From: Halorubrum salinarum
Lineage (GTDB): Archaea > Halobacteriota > Halobacteria > Halobacteriales > Haloferacaceae
DNA: 64,000 nucleotides
Reading direction: 5' to 3'
Assembly: GCF_013267195.1 (NCBI RefSeq)
Contig: NZ_CP053941.1
Location: 2,170,001-2,234,000 of the forward strand
In this document: positions 44,037 through 52,368 of the stretch, in pieces
Numbering within the stretch: the stretch's first letter is position 1
How the letters are laid out: every line of letters starts with the position of its first letter
The notes under the pieces: generated by a model
The model's input: only the letters and a program-made list of their open reading frames with translations
Databases searched by the model: none
Told to the model about the DNA's origin: nothing
Position numbers and translations under genes: made by a program

Positions 44037-45266
44037 ATGGACGAGCCGGACGCGGACGGAGAGGCGGACGGACGGATAACGCTCGGGAGCGCGAGCGCCG
44101 CGCCGGGGACGCTCAACAGGGGACAGCTCCCGGTCGCGAACCTGCCGACCGGCGGCTCGGAACGGCTCCCGGTCGTCGTCGCGAACGGCGCCACTGACGG
44201 GCCCACGCTGTGGCTCACGGGCGGCGTCCACGGCGACGAGGCGACGGGCGTCGCGGTCGTCCAGGACGCGGTCGCCGCCCTCGGCGACCGCCTCGCCGAC
44301 CTCGCCGGCGCGGTGGTGGCGGTGCCCGTGGTCTCGCCGGCCGGACTGCGACGGAACGCACGGGAGACGTACTACGCCGACGAGGATCCGAACCGCCACT
44401 TCCCGGACGCGGACGCCGAGTCGGCCCGCCCGCCGAAGCTCCAGGAGCGGATCGACGCCCGGCTGTACGCCGCGATCACCGGCCGAGCAGTCGACGGCAA
44501 CGACGAATTCCCGGCCGGCACCGACGCATTCGCGGGCGACGCGACCGCGGACCCCGTTGACTCCGTCGGGACGAACACGGCCGCGGACGCGCTGATCGAC
44601 TGTCACACCGCGGGGGTCGGCAGCGAGCCCTTCGTCATCCGCGACCGCGTCCTATACGGCGACCGCCGCGACGAGTCCGAGGCGGCCGCGCTCTCCGCCG
44701 AACTCGGTCGGCTCGTCGAGGCGTTCGGCCTCCCGGTCGTGCGCGAGTACCCCGCGGCCGAGTACGTCGAGGAGAACCTCCAGCGCTCGACCGCGGGGGC
44801 CGTGCTCAACGAGGCCGGTATCCCGGCGTTCACGGCCGAACTCGGCGCGCACAGCGTCGTCGACGACGCCCTCCTCGACGCGGGCGTCGCGGGCGTGGTC
44901 GGCGTCGCGGTCGAGATGGGGCTGCTGCCCCCCGGCGACGCGCCCGAGTCGGTCGGCGACCCCGGCGTCGGCGTCGATCCCGCGCCGGTCGATTTCCCCG
45001 TGCGACGATTCCGCGGACCGGCGACGGACGCGGCCGGACTCGTCCGCCACCGCGTCGACGCCGGCGACGCGTTCGGCGAGGGCGACGCGCTCGCCGACGT
45101 GGTCGACGCAGCGGGAACGACGCGCGCGGCGGTCCGCGCTGACCGCGACGGCTACGTCCTCGGCCGGTGCGAGGGGCTGGCCGTCTACGAGGGCGACCCG
45201 ATCGGGAGCCTCGCAGTCCGGGACGACGGCGACCTCGTGGCGTCGCGGGACGCCGCCGACGAGTGA
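44037..45266 (+). CDS. Succinylglutamate desuccinylase/aspartoacylase family hydrolase
   Basis: A 409-residue M14-like zinc hydrolase. Zinc ligands are in LTGGVHGDEATG (His and Glu) and in LIDCHTAG (His). A further segment is NPRHFPD-like EDPNRHFPDAD. The C-terminal 90 residues form a small beta domain (VRADRDGYVLGRCEG, then GDPIGSL). The family removes acyl groups from amino acids or peptides. The substrate here is unknown. It is 22 bases downstream of cbf5, but with no functional link. Confidence 0.88.
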   Translation: MDEPDADGEADGRITLGSASAAPGTLNRGQLPVANLPTGGSERLPVVVANGATDGPTLWLTGGVHGDEATGVAVVQDAVAALGDRLADLAGAVVAVPVVSPAGLRRNARETYYADEDPNRHFPDADAESARPPKLQERIDARLYAAITGRAVDGNDEFPAGTDAFAGDATADPVDSVGTNTAADALIDCHTAGVGSEPFVIRDRVLYGDRRDESEAAALSAELGRLVEAFGLPVVREYPAAEYVEENLQRSTAGAVLNEAGIPAFTAELGAHSVVDDALLDAGVAGVVGVAVEMGLLPPGDAPESVGDPGVGVDPAPVDFPVRRFRGPATDAAGLVRHRVDAGDAFGEGDALADVVDAAGTTRAAVRADRDGYVLGRCEGLAVYEGDPIGSLAVRDDGDLVASRDAADE

Positions 45267-45312
45267 AGCGAAGTCCTTAATTACCGGACCGCCGTTCATC
45301 TGCGTGTAGTCA

Positions 45313-45383
45313 GGGACCGTGGGGTAGTGGTATCCTATGCGGATGGGGTCCGTATGACCTGAGTTCGACTCTCAGCGGTCCCA
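45313..45383 (+). tRNA. tRNA-Pro (anticodon GGG)
   Basis: A 71-base gene. The acceptor arms GGGACCG and CGGTCCC pair fully and the discriminator is A (45383). The anticodon stem TGCGG/CCGTA flanks the loop ATGGGGT, with GGG at 45345-45347. The T arm reads GAGTTCGACTCTC. No intron and no encoded CCA is seen. Confidence 0.93.
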
Positions 45384-45592
45384 TACGGAATTTTACACGA
45401 GGCGTCCGAAACCGGCTAGACTGGCCGCTATTACGGTCATTTGGTGTGACAGTGACCCGCCCGGTTCACCCGTCAGTTACGTCCGTCGAGGACGCGGGAG
45501 ACGACGTTCGGAGTCGGGTCAGACACGCGAGCAGTCAGACGACCGAGCGCGTCTACGACCACCTCGGTCGAGTGGTCCTTCGGGGGCTATCG

Positions 45593-46231
45593 TCAGCTGT
45601 TGGCGGTCACGTCGGTCAGGTACCACGCAATAAGCCGCGCCTGTGCCCGGCGGACGATGCCCGACGCGGTCGACTTGTCCACGCCGACCACGTCGGCGAG
45701 GTCCGCCAGGGTACACTCTCTCGGGACCTCGAAGTATCCCTCTCTGAGGCCGGCGGCGAGGAGCTCCTCCTGTCGTCGTGTGAGGAGTCGGTCCGACCGC
45801 TTCTTGTCCACCTTCGAGAGGAGTTCGTACTCGGTACCGCTCGATTCCAGCGCGTTCCGGAGCTGGTCGAACTCCTCGCGAGTACCGGTTATGTCGAACT
45901 CATAGAACCCGTTCCGAACTTCGATCGGAAACTCAGGCGGGAACCCTCCGGACTCGACGAAGGCGTAGAGGTCGACGTCGGTCGTCTCGTACGTCGCGAG
46001 GAGCCGGTCGTCGGTGCGTTCCAACACCTCGTACGCGTCGACCGCCCCGTGTTCGCGAAACGCCGCTGCGATCGACCCGGGAGTCCGAGTCAGCACCTCT
46101 CCGAGTTCCGTCGCGGTGGCGCCGCTGCGGACGCCGGACAGTAGACGAAAGGTCGCGTCGGGGAACGCCTCCGACAGGTCGGCGATGTACAGGTCCGGCG
46201 GGAGGCGAATGCGGAATCGGGCGTCGATCAT
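45593..46231 (-). CDS. HTH-10 (bacterio-opsin activator Bat-type) transcription regulator
   Basis: A 212-residue regulator. The C-terminal HTH-10 domain (LTRRQEELLAAGLREGYFEV, CTLADLADVVGVDKSTASGI) is the DNA-binding domain of the Bat family in haloarchaea. The N-terminal 140 residues form the usual ligand/sensor-like domain (RFRIRLPPDLYIADLSEAFP). No GAF or PAS domain is present. I start at the ATG at 46229-46231. It is divergent from a membrane protein gene (77-base gap), which it may control. Confidence 0.85.
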   Translation of the reverse strand: MIDARFRIRLPPDLYIADLSEAFPDATFRLLSGVRSGATATELGEVLTRTPGSIAAAFREHGAVDAYEVLERTDDRLLATYETTDVDLYAFVESGGFPPEFPIEVRNGFYEFDITGTREEFDQLRNALESSGTEYELLSKVDKKRSDRLLTRRQEELLAAGLREGYFEVPRECTLADLADVVGVDKSTASGIVRRAQARLIAWYLTDVTANS

Positions 46232-46307
46232 GCTGGGTACTGCCGCTTCGGACAGATACCAACACGTTGGGGTCATTCACACATGAATCGCCCGGCAACA
46301 CTGTAGT

Positions 46308-47138
46308 ATGAACTCCGAGTCGGCCGCTACGGCCACGAGCGGACGGGCGACGCTGCGGACGATCACCGGACCGATCGGAGAGCTGTGGTGCCGCGATCCG
46401 GTTTTGTCCGCCGTGGCCGCGATCAACGCCGTCCTGTTCGGTGCCTTCGCCGTCGGCACCGTCTTGGACCCGACGGTCGTCAACGGGGAGCCGGCGTGGC
46501 TCAAGCCGACGAAGTTCGCCGGTTCGATCGCGCTCGTGTGCGCGACGCTCGGCTGGCTCGGCGTCCATCTCCCGGTCGACCCGGACTTTCGCCGCCGCGT
46601 CTCCCGGATCGTCGGCGTCGGTCTCCTCATCGAAATCGTCCTTATCGGCGGACAGGCCGCGCGCGGCGTCGGTTCCCACTTCAATCGAGCAACGATCCTC
46701 GACGGGGCGATCGGGGGCATCATGGGCGTTACAATCGTCATCGTCACCGTCGCGATCGCCGCGCTGGCGGTCCGCGCGCGCGGCAACGAGTTCGATGTCC
46801 ATCCGGCGTTCGCCGCGGGCATCCTCCTCGGGATCGGGTGGTTCGTCGTCGGCGCGTTCGAGGGGGCGGCGATGATCGCGATCCAGTCCCGGGTCGTCGA
46901 GACGACGGAGCCGACGGTCCCGGTCGTCGGCTGGCAGCTCGTCGGCGACTTCCGTCTGGCACACTTCGTCGGCCTCCACGCCCTCCAGCTGTTGCCGCTG
47001 GCCGGCTACCTCGCGGCAGTTGGACACCGTCGAGGACTCGTCGACTATCCGCGACGCGTGGTCTACCTCGTCACTACCGGGTACGTCGCGGTCCTTCTCG
47101 TGACCGCCGCCCTCGGCGTCGCCCCGGCCCTCATGTGA
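46308..47138 (+). CDS. Multi-pass membrane protein of unknown function
   Basis: A 276-residue protein with about seven hydrophobic helices. Conserved-looking loops include EPAWLKPTKFAGSIAL, GQAARGVGSHFNRATILDG and DFRLAHFVGLHALQLLPLAG. The His, Arg and Asn residues in the membrane-proximal loops could bind a cofactor or metal, but no family name can be given. It is divergent from the HTH-10 regulator, and such regulator/membrane pairs are often light- or stress-linked in haloarchaea. That link is inference. Confidence 0.6.
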   Translation: MNSESAATATSGRATLRTITGPIGELWCRDPVLSAVAAINAVLFGAFAVGTVLDPTVVNGEPAWLKPTKFAGSIALVCATLGWLGVHLPVDPDFRRRVSRIVGVGLLIEIVLIGGQAARGVGSHFNRATILDGAIGGIMGVTIVIVTVAIAALAVRARGNEFDVHPAFAAGILLGIGWFVVGAFEGAAMIAIQSRVVETTEPTVPVVGWQLVGDFRLAHFVGLHALQLLPLAGYLAAVGHRRGLVDYPRRVVYLVTTGYVAVLLVTAALGVAPALM

Positions 47139-47309
47139 CGAGTGATCTCACGAATCCGGGGCGATAACGCTTACAGCAACAGATATTGATACCTGATTAG
47201 CAGCCAAATCACCACGTGCCGAGAGGAACTGCGGCACATGGCGATTTCACGCCAATCGGGACTGAACGTCTCTCCGGCGAGATTTCGCGCCCGCGTGTGC
47301 GCCAGCCCC

Positions 47310-47330
47310 CCATCTCCCCGCGGGAGATGG
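47310..47330. terminator. Strong hairpin in the convergent region before polB2
   Basis: CCATCTCCC (47310-47318) and GGGAGATGG (47322-47330) form a perfect 9-base stem with a CGC loop. It lies in the 273-base gap between two converging genes. No long T-run follows, so a terminator role is only possible. A weaker 6-base stem (GTGCCG 47216-47221, CGGCAC 47232-47237) lies upstream. Otherwise the gap shows no gene I can support. Confidence 0.4.
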
Positions 47331-47411
47331 AGTCGAAATCCCTGCCGACCGAGGCGACACAAGATCAGTTCTGATTAGGGTCAGAGAGACCGGAGAATCA
47401 GATGCCCGTTC

Positions 47412-49598
47412 TCAAAAGCTCGCCAGCGTTTCGTCTCTCGTCTCACTGAGATACTGCCGAATCGCTCCCTCGTCCCAACCGACCACCGACAGCACGCTTT
47501 CGACGGCGCGCACAGCGGCATCTTCGTACCACGCGGCGTCGTACCGTGGTACCTCTTCGAACACCAACCTGACCCGCGACGCGCCTCGTGCGTCCGCATC
47601 AACGACCACGTATCGAACGGCCTGTCCCGGGGATAGTCCCGCACCCTCGATTGACGCCCGCTTCAGCGCTGCGACGGTGAGCGTCTCCATCGAGTAGTCG
47701 TCGACGTCTTTCGACACGCGATTGTCGACGACGAGCGCGTTCGGGTCGACCGTCCCCTCTCGTAGCTCGTCGAGGTGCCGCCGGAGTACGTCGCACACCG
47801 CCTCTGGAGAGCGCGTCTCGTCGAACACACGAAGCGCCTCGCTCTGTACTTCTTCGACCCACGTCGGCGTTGAGCGCTGTCGCCCCTCGATGCCCCGCGT
47901 TTTGACCGCGTCGCCGAGCCCCGCCTCGGGGTAGTCCTCACCGCAGCGCTTGCCGAAGTACCGAGTGAGCGCTCCCGACTCGGAGTTTCGCATCGGACAG
48001 AACGCGACCCACTCGAACTCGCATTCGTACTCTAGCTCGATACCGGCTTCCGCGCTGATCTCGGCGGCGACTTCCTCCAAGGGACGCTGCTCGCGATCGT
48101 CGGCCGGAGTCACCCAGATGGAGTCGACGATGCCGTGTACCACGCGCCAGCCGGCCGCTTCAAGTGCGGTCTTCGCGTCGAGGAGGAGCTCGCGAGCGTA
48201 GGCGTTGATCGCTTCGTGACACTCGATGCGGCCGAACTTGGCGTTCGAGAAGCCCTGATACCCGAAGCAGGACACGAGGATCCACTTGATCGCTGACGAG
48301 GCGGCTTCGAGGCGCTCGCGTTCGTCACCGGCGGCGTCGGGGATCTGTGCTTTGATCTCGCTCCGGGCGTCGATCAGCGGGCCGAGGACCTCCGGCAGGT
48401 AGCCGTCTCGATCACAGACGGAGTAGCCGAGTCCTGGCACTTCCTCGGTGTCACAACACCCGCAGCGGACGGTCTCGGGCGAGATGTTGCGGGTTCGGAT
48501 GATGTTGGGGTACAGGGATGCGAAGTCGAGTTCGTGAACGTCCTCGTGGACGCCGACGTCGGGGGCGAACGTCGTGCCGCCTCGGTCGGCGTCGTCGAGC
48601 GTCGACGCCCGCTTGAACAGTTCCGGGCGCCACGCGCGCCACGGCACGAGCACGTCTCGGTCTCTCGCTTCTCGGATCTGCATCGCCGTCAGCACTCGCC
48701 CGATGGACGCCCACCCGAGTTCCTGTAACGGGAGCCCGGAGCGCTCGACGAGGTCGAGACAGCCCTCCAGCCCGGACTCATGGTAGAAGAAAGAGTTGGA
48801 CTCGTCGATGATGACGCGTCCGGGGACCGCGTACCGGGCCGGCGAGTGCCCCACGTTGCCGTACGAGGTGTACGTCGACTCGCCGGCGAGCTTGATGTAG
48901 CCCTCCCGCCGACCGAGTTCGAGATCGATGCCGTAGGCGTCGGCCGCCTCGAACAGCAGCGGCACGAGGTCCGCGGTCGAGACGACCAGGACATCGGGAT
49001 CGCGTTCGTCGAGAATCGCTTGAACGCCGGCGACGGTCTCACCGGGCGACGTGCCGACTCGGTCACCGTCGACGGTGAGCTGCGGCAGCGACTCGATGCC
49101 CGATTCGTGACTCGGCAAGTCGAGGTGGAGCGTCCGCAGGTCGCGCACCGAGCGGTCCGGAGCGGCGGGCGTGTCTGTTTCGAGGCAGAAGCGGAGCTGG
49201 CGAGTGAAATCAACGTTGTAGCAGGTGTAGGCGTCGGGCTGGCCGAACTCCTGAACGCGACTCGCGATCCTTCGGACCGCCTCGATCGAGGCGGCGTCGA
49301 CGCGGAGCAGCGGCCGGGCGTCGGTCCGGAACGTCTGCCGGTGGGCCTCGACGCTGAGCCGCTCGACCGCGTCCTGTCCGTCGAGGAAGGACCAGAGGTC
49401 TTGGAGCGCGTCCGAGAGCCCGTCGCGGGGCGGCGGCGTCGGATCCGGGCCGCCCGATCGACCGTAGAGATCCCCCGCTGAGTCACCGACGAAGAGCGTC
49501 GGGTGGTGGTCTTCGTGAACCTCGCGAGCGGCGCCGTCCGGAGTGAGCGTCCATCGGGCGACGCGGCCGTCACCGAGGTACTCCAGCGTGAGCGTCAC
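47412..49598 (-). CDS. polB2: Divergent B-family DNA polymerase (PolB2-like)
   Basis: A 728-residue protein. Motif A is intact (ELDFASLYPN, Asp358). Motif B is altered (KWILVSCFGYQGFSNAKF; the usual NSxYG Asn is Ser). Motif C reads HGIVDSIW, so the first Asp of DTD is Ile while the second (Asp492) remains. A later KTRGIEGRQRSTP matches the KxRG region. The exonuclease domain seems dead: LHLDLPS lacks the DxE pair, and the Exo II region reads VVSTADLVPLL. It is shorter than the replicative PolB. It is last in a three-gene operon with a small protein and a RadA-like protein. A role in repair or translesion synthesis is inference. Confidence 0.85.
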   Translation of the reverse strand: MTLTLEYLGDGRVARWTLTPDGAAREVHEDHHPTLFVGDSAGDLYGRSGGPDPTPPPRDGLSDALQDLWSFLDGQDAVERLSVEAHRQTFRTDARPLLRVDAASIEAVRRIASRVQEFGQPDAYTCYNVDFTRQLRFCLETDTPAAPDRSVRDLRTLHLDLPSHESGIESLPQLTVDGDRVGTSPGETVAGVQAILDERDPDVLVVSTADLVPLLFEAADAYGIDLELGRREGYIKLAGESTYTSYGNVGHSPARYAVPGRVIIDESNSFFYHESGLEGCLDLVERSGLPLQELGWASIGRVLTAMQIREARDRDVLVPWRAWRPELFKRASTLDDADRGGTTFAPDVGVHEDVHELDFASLYPNIIRTRNISPETVRCGCCDTEEVPGLGYSVCDRDGYLPEVLGPLIDARSEIKAQIPDAAGDERERLEAASSAIKWILVSCFGYQGFSNAKFGRIECHEAINAYARELLLDAKTALEAAGWRVVHGIVDSIWVTPADDREQRPLEEVAAEISAEAGIELEYECEFEWVAFCPMRNSESGALTRYFGKRCGEDYPEAGLGDAVKTRGIEGRQRSTPTWVEEVQSEALRVFDETRSPEAVCDVLRRHLDELREGTVDPNALVVDNRVSKDVDDYSMETLTVAALKRASIEGAGLSPGQAVRYVVVDADARGASRVRLVFEEVPRYDAAWYEDAAVRAVESVLSVVGWDEGAIRQYLSETRDETLASF

Positions 49599-49601
49599 GG
49601 G

Positions 49602-49859
49602 CTACGCCTCGGTGAGCGCCTCGACCTGGTCTTCCAGTTCGGCGATTCGGCGCTCCTGTTCGAGGGCGATCGCCATCCACATCGGTGCCAGCGGGTCGGC
49701 GGGGTTGAGGTTCCCCGCGGCGTCGGCGTGGTCGCGAGCGTACACGAACAGCCGGTCGAATCGAGACTTGTCCTGCCGCCGGAGGACGCGTCGGAACGGG
49801 CGCCAGTCGTCTTCGATCGCGCTCAACTGGTCCCGGTAGGTCGGGTTCGTCCGGCCCAT
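49602..49859 (-). CDS. Small helical protein between RadA-like and PolB2-like genes
   Basis: An 85-residue protein starting MGRTNPTYRDQLSAIEDDWR, continuing RVLRRQDKSRFDRLFVYARD, with a C-terminal coiled coil (ALEQERRIAELEDQVEALTEA). It matches my recollection of a small haloarchaea-specific family found next to this type of polymerase, whose function is unknown. Its start overlaps the upstream stop (TAATG), and its stop lies 3 bases before the polymerase start. It is thus tightly coupled, perhaps as an adaptor. Confidence 0.7.
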   Translation of the reverse strand: MGRTNPTYRDQLSAIEDDWRPFRRVLRRQDKSRFDRLFVYARDHADAAGNLNPADPLAPMWMAIALEQERRIAELEDQVEALTEA

Positions 49860-50557
49860 TACCGGATGCTCGGCGCGGCCGCGGCGCGGTCGACGGTCGC
49901 TCCCTCGTACATCCGGGCGCGGTGTTCGAGGACCTCCTGCCAGTACGCGAGCGTCGTCTGGAGCCAGCCGTCGTCGGTATGGTAGACGAGCGTCTCCGTG
50001 TCGCCGGCGGCGTCCTCGAAGCGCGGGCCGAAGGGCGTCTTCCGGCAGGTGAGGTGCGTCCCCGCGGCGCGGCGGAGGGGCTTCGAGAACGCGTCGTCGC
50101 GGCACCGCGTCACGAGAACCGGCGTGTCGTGGACGCGAGCGACGCGGGCGACCGACGCGATCGCGCGGATGAACAGTTGCTCGGCGGTGTCGGCGTCGAC
50201 ATCGGCGGCGCGGTACATGCCGTCGAGGCCGGTCGCGACGACGACCGAGGGCGACTCGCGGGCGGCGAGCCGGCCGGCCAATCGGTCGAGCAGCGAGGTG
50301 TGCTGGTGAGCTGTGAACCCGCGAGCGACCTCGATGCGGTCGAGGACGCGGTCGGCCGGGGCGAGTTCGCGGAGGCGCGTCGTGTTGGCCCTGTTCGCGC
50401 CGTCGACCCAGAACGCGGGGCCGTCGGCGCCGAGGACGCGGTCGAGCAGGAGCGCCTGGACAGGGGTGACACCGAGTTCGTCGTCGACGTCGACGAGCGT
50501 GACGCCCGGCGCGAGCTCCGGGAGGTCGGCGGTCGGTCGTCGGGAACGAGTGGACAT
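49859..50557 (-). CDS. RadA/RecA-superfamily paralogue without a Walker A motif
   Basis: A 232-residue protein. The region that should carry the P-loop reads PAFWVDGANRANTTRL, with no GxxxxGKT. Later segments keep the RadA pattern: VARGFTAHQHTSLLDRL (as in the VARxFxxxHQ segment of RadA), VVVATGLDGMYR near the Walker B strand, and HDTPVLVTRC. It is thus a RecA-fold protein that probably does not hydrolyse ATP. It is first in the operon with the small protein and the PolB2-like polymerase. In bacteria, the degenerate RecA homologue ImuA has a comparable place with a translesion polymerase. The start is the ATG at 50557. Confidence 0.7.
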   Translation of the reverse strand: MSTRSRRPTADLPELAPGVTLVDVDDELGVTPVQALLLDRVLGADGPAFWVDGANRANTTRLRELAPADRVLDRIEVARGFTAHQHTSLLDRLAGRLAARESPSVVVATGLDGMYRAADVDADTAEQLFIRAIASVARVARVHDTPVLVTRCRDDAFSKPLRRAAGTHLTCRKTPFGPRFEDAAGDTETLVYHTDDGWLQTTLAYWQEVLEHRARMYEGATVDRAAAAPSIR

Positions 50558-50853
50558 GGTAGGGCCGACGTGGAATTGGGTAAAAGGGGTGAGCCATGGA
50601 CGGGCGGTGAAAGTGGAAGTGGTGACGAGGCCTGGGCCCGTCGAACGACGGGGACGCACACGAGACGGATCTCGGGGTTGTGCCGAGACAAAGTACCCGG
50701 CGGCGTTCCGGATCGCGGACCCGCGGAATGGGAGGCGGGCCTGCTCGAGTACTCCGCACCGATTACCGCTCACCCAGGAGTCAGTTTGCTCTGGAGGTCG
50801 GCGATCCCGCCCGCTCCGCAACCACTAAACGCGGCTCGCTCCTTGCTCCGGTA

Positions 50854-52353
50854 ATGGCCGACTGGACGGAGAAGTACCGCCCGAGCACGCTCTCGGAGGT
50901 GCGCGGCAACGACAAGGCCCGCGACGCGTTCGCGGAGTGGGCCCGGTCGTGGGACGAGCACCGCGAGGCGGTCGTCCTTCACGGCAGCCCGGGCGTCGGG
51001 AAGACGAGCGCGGCCCACGCGCTCGCGAACGACATGGGGTGGGAGACGGTCGAGCTCAACGCCTCCGACCAGCGTACCGCCGACGTGATCGAGCGGTTCG
51101 CGGGCCGGGCGGCCCGCAACGCCACCCTCGGCGGGAGCGCGGCCGGGGGCGGCGCGGCCGGCGGCGACACCGCCTCGCGTCAGCTCGTCGTCCTCGACGA
51201 GGCGGACAACATCCACGGCAACTACGACCGCGGCGGCGCCTCGGCGATCACGAAGCTGGTCAAGGAGTCGGGTCAGCCCATCGTGCTCATCGCCAACGAC
51301 TACTACGACATGTCGCGCGGGCTCCGGAACGCGACCCAGGAGATCGAGTTCCGCGACGTCTCCGCGCGCTCCATCGTCCCCGTCCTGCGCGACGTCTGCC
51401 GCAAGGAGGGGATCGAGTTCGAGTCCGACGCCCTCCAGCGGATCGCGGAGGGGAACCGCGGCGACCTCCGCGGCGCGATAAACGACCTCCAGGCCGCGAC
51501 GCAAGGGCGCGACTCGATTACGGTCGAGGACGTCGTCACCGGCGACCGGGACAAGGCGCTGGGCCTCTTCCCGTTCCTCGACGCGGTCCTCAAGGAGGAG
51601 TCCGCGGAGGAGGCGCTCCAGTCCGCGTACGCCGTCGACGAGACGCCGGACGACCTCTCGCGCTGGATCGAGAACAACGTCCTCGACGTGTACGAGCCCG
51701 CGGAGGCGGTCCGCGCGTACGACTTCCTCGCGAACGCGGACGTGTGGCTCGGCCGCGTGCGCGCCACGCAGAACTACTCCTACTGGCGGTACGCGACCGA
51801 CAACGCGGCCGCGGGCGTCGCGGCCGCCCGCGACGGCGAGAAGGGCGGGTGGACGCGGTACGGCCGCCCGCAGTTCTGGTCGTCGTCGGACGCGACCGCG
51901 GACGAGATCGTCGGCAAGATCGCGGCCGCGAGCGGGTGTAGCGTCGCGACCGCCCGCCGCGAGGTGCTGCCGTTCCTCGAGGCCGTCACCCACCACTGTA
52001 AGCCCCGCGAGCTGACCGTCGCGATGGCGGCGGCCTACGACCTCGACGAGGCGGGCGTCGCCTTCGTCACCGGCTCCGGCGAGTCGACGAACAAGGTGGC
52101 GTCGATCGTCGAGGACGCGCAGGCCCGCCGCGAGGAGCTGATCGAGGAACACGCCGACGGGGCCTTCGCGCTCGACGGCGCCCGCCGCGGCGACGAGGGC
52201 GACGCGGCCGCGGAGACCGCGGACCGCGACGGCGACGGTTCCGGGTCGACCGATCCCGAGAGCGACCTGGCCGACTCGGGTGAGGAGTCGGCCGACGACG
52301 AGTCCTCAGACGAGAGCGACGACGATCAGGCTGGTCTGACCGACTTCATGTGA
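50854..52353 (+). CDS. rfcL: Replication factor C large subunit
   Basis: A 499-residue clamp-loader subunit. It has WTEKYRPSTLSEVRGND at the start, Walker A GSPGVGKT (44-51), Walker B VVLDEADN (112-119), and helical collar regions after residue 230. The tail is very acidic and ends in QAGLTDFM, a PCNA-binding PIP box. It loads the PCNA clamp with the small RFC subunits. It is divergent from the PolB2 operon, separated by 296 bases, in which I see no further gene and no clear TATA box. Confidence 0.96.
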   Translation: MADWTEKYRPSTLSEVRGNDKARDAFAEWARSWDEHREAVVLHGSPGVGKTSAAHALANDMGWETVELNASDQRTADVIERFAGRAARNATLGGSAAGGGAAGGDTASRQLVVLDEADNIHGNYDRGGASAITKLVKESGQPIVLIANDYYDMSRGLRNATQEIEFRDVSARSIVPVLRDVCRKEGIEFESDALQRIAEGNRGDLRGAINDLQAATQGRDSITVEDVVTGDRDKALGLFPFLDAVLKEESAEEALQSAYAVDETPDDLSRWIENNVLDVYEPAEAVRAYDFLANADVWLGRVRATQNYSYWRYATDNAAAGVAAARDGEKGGWTRYGRPQFWSSSDATADEIVGKIAAASGCSVATARREVLPFLEAVTHHCKPRELTVAMAAAYDLDEAGVAFVTGSGESTNKVASIVEDAQARREELIEEHADGAFALDGARRGDEGDAAAETADRDGDGSGSTDPESDLADSGEESADDESSDESDDDQAGLTDFM

Positions 52354-52368
52354 GCCGGAGCCGGTCGC

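Noticed and set aside
47171-47362. 63-residue minus-strand frame in the gap after polB2
   Set aside because: It has no recognisable domain and spans both hairpins of the gap, and no promoter or ribosome-binding signal is evident.
47412-49598. PolB2-like gene as a pseudogene
   Set aside because: The frame is intact over 728 codons, the operon spacing is tight, and motif A and the key motif C Asp are kept, so it is a diverged functional gene rather than a decayed one.
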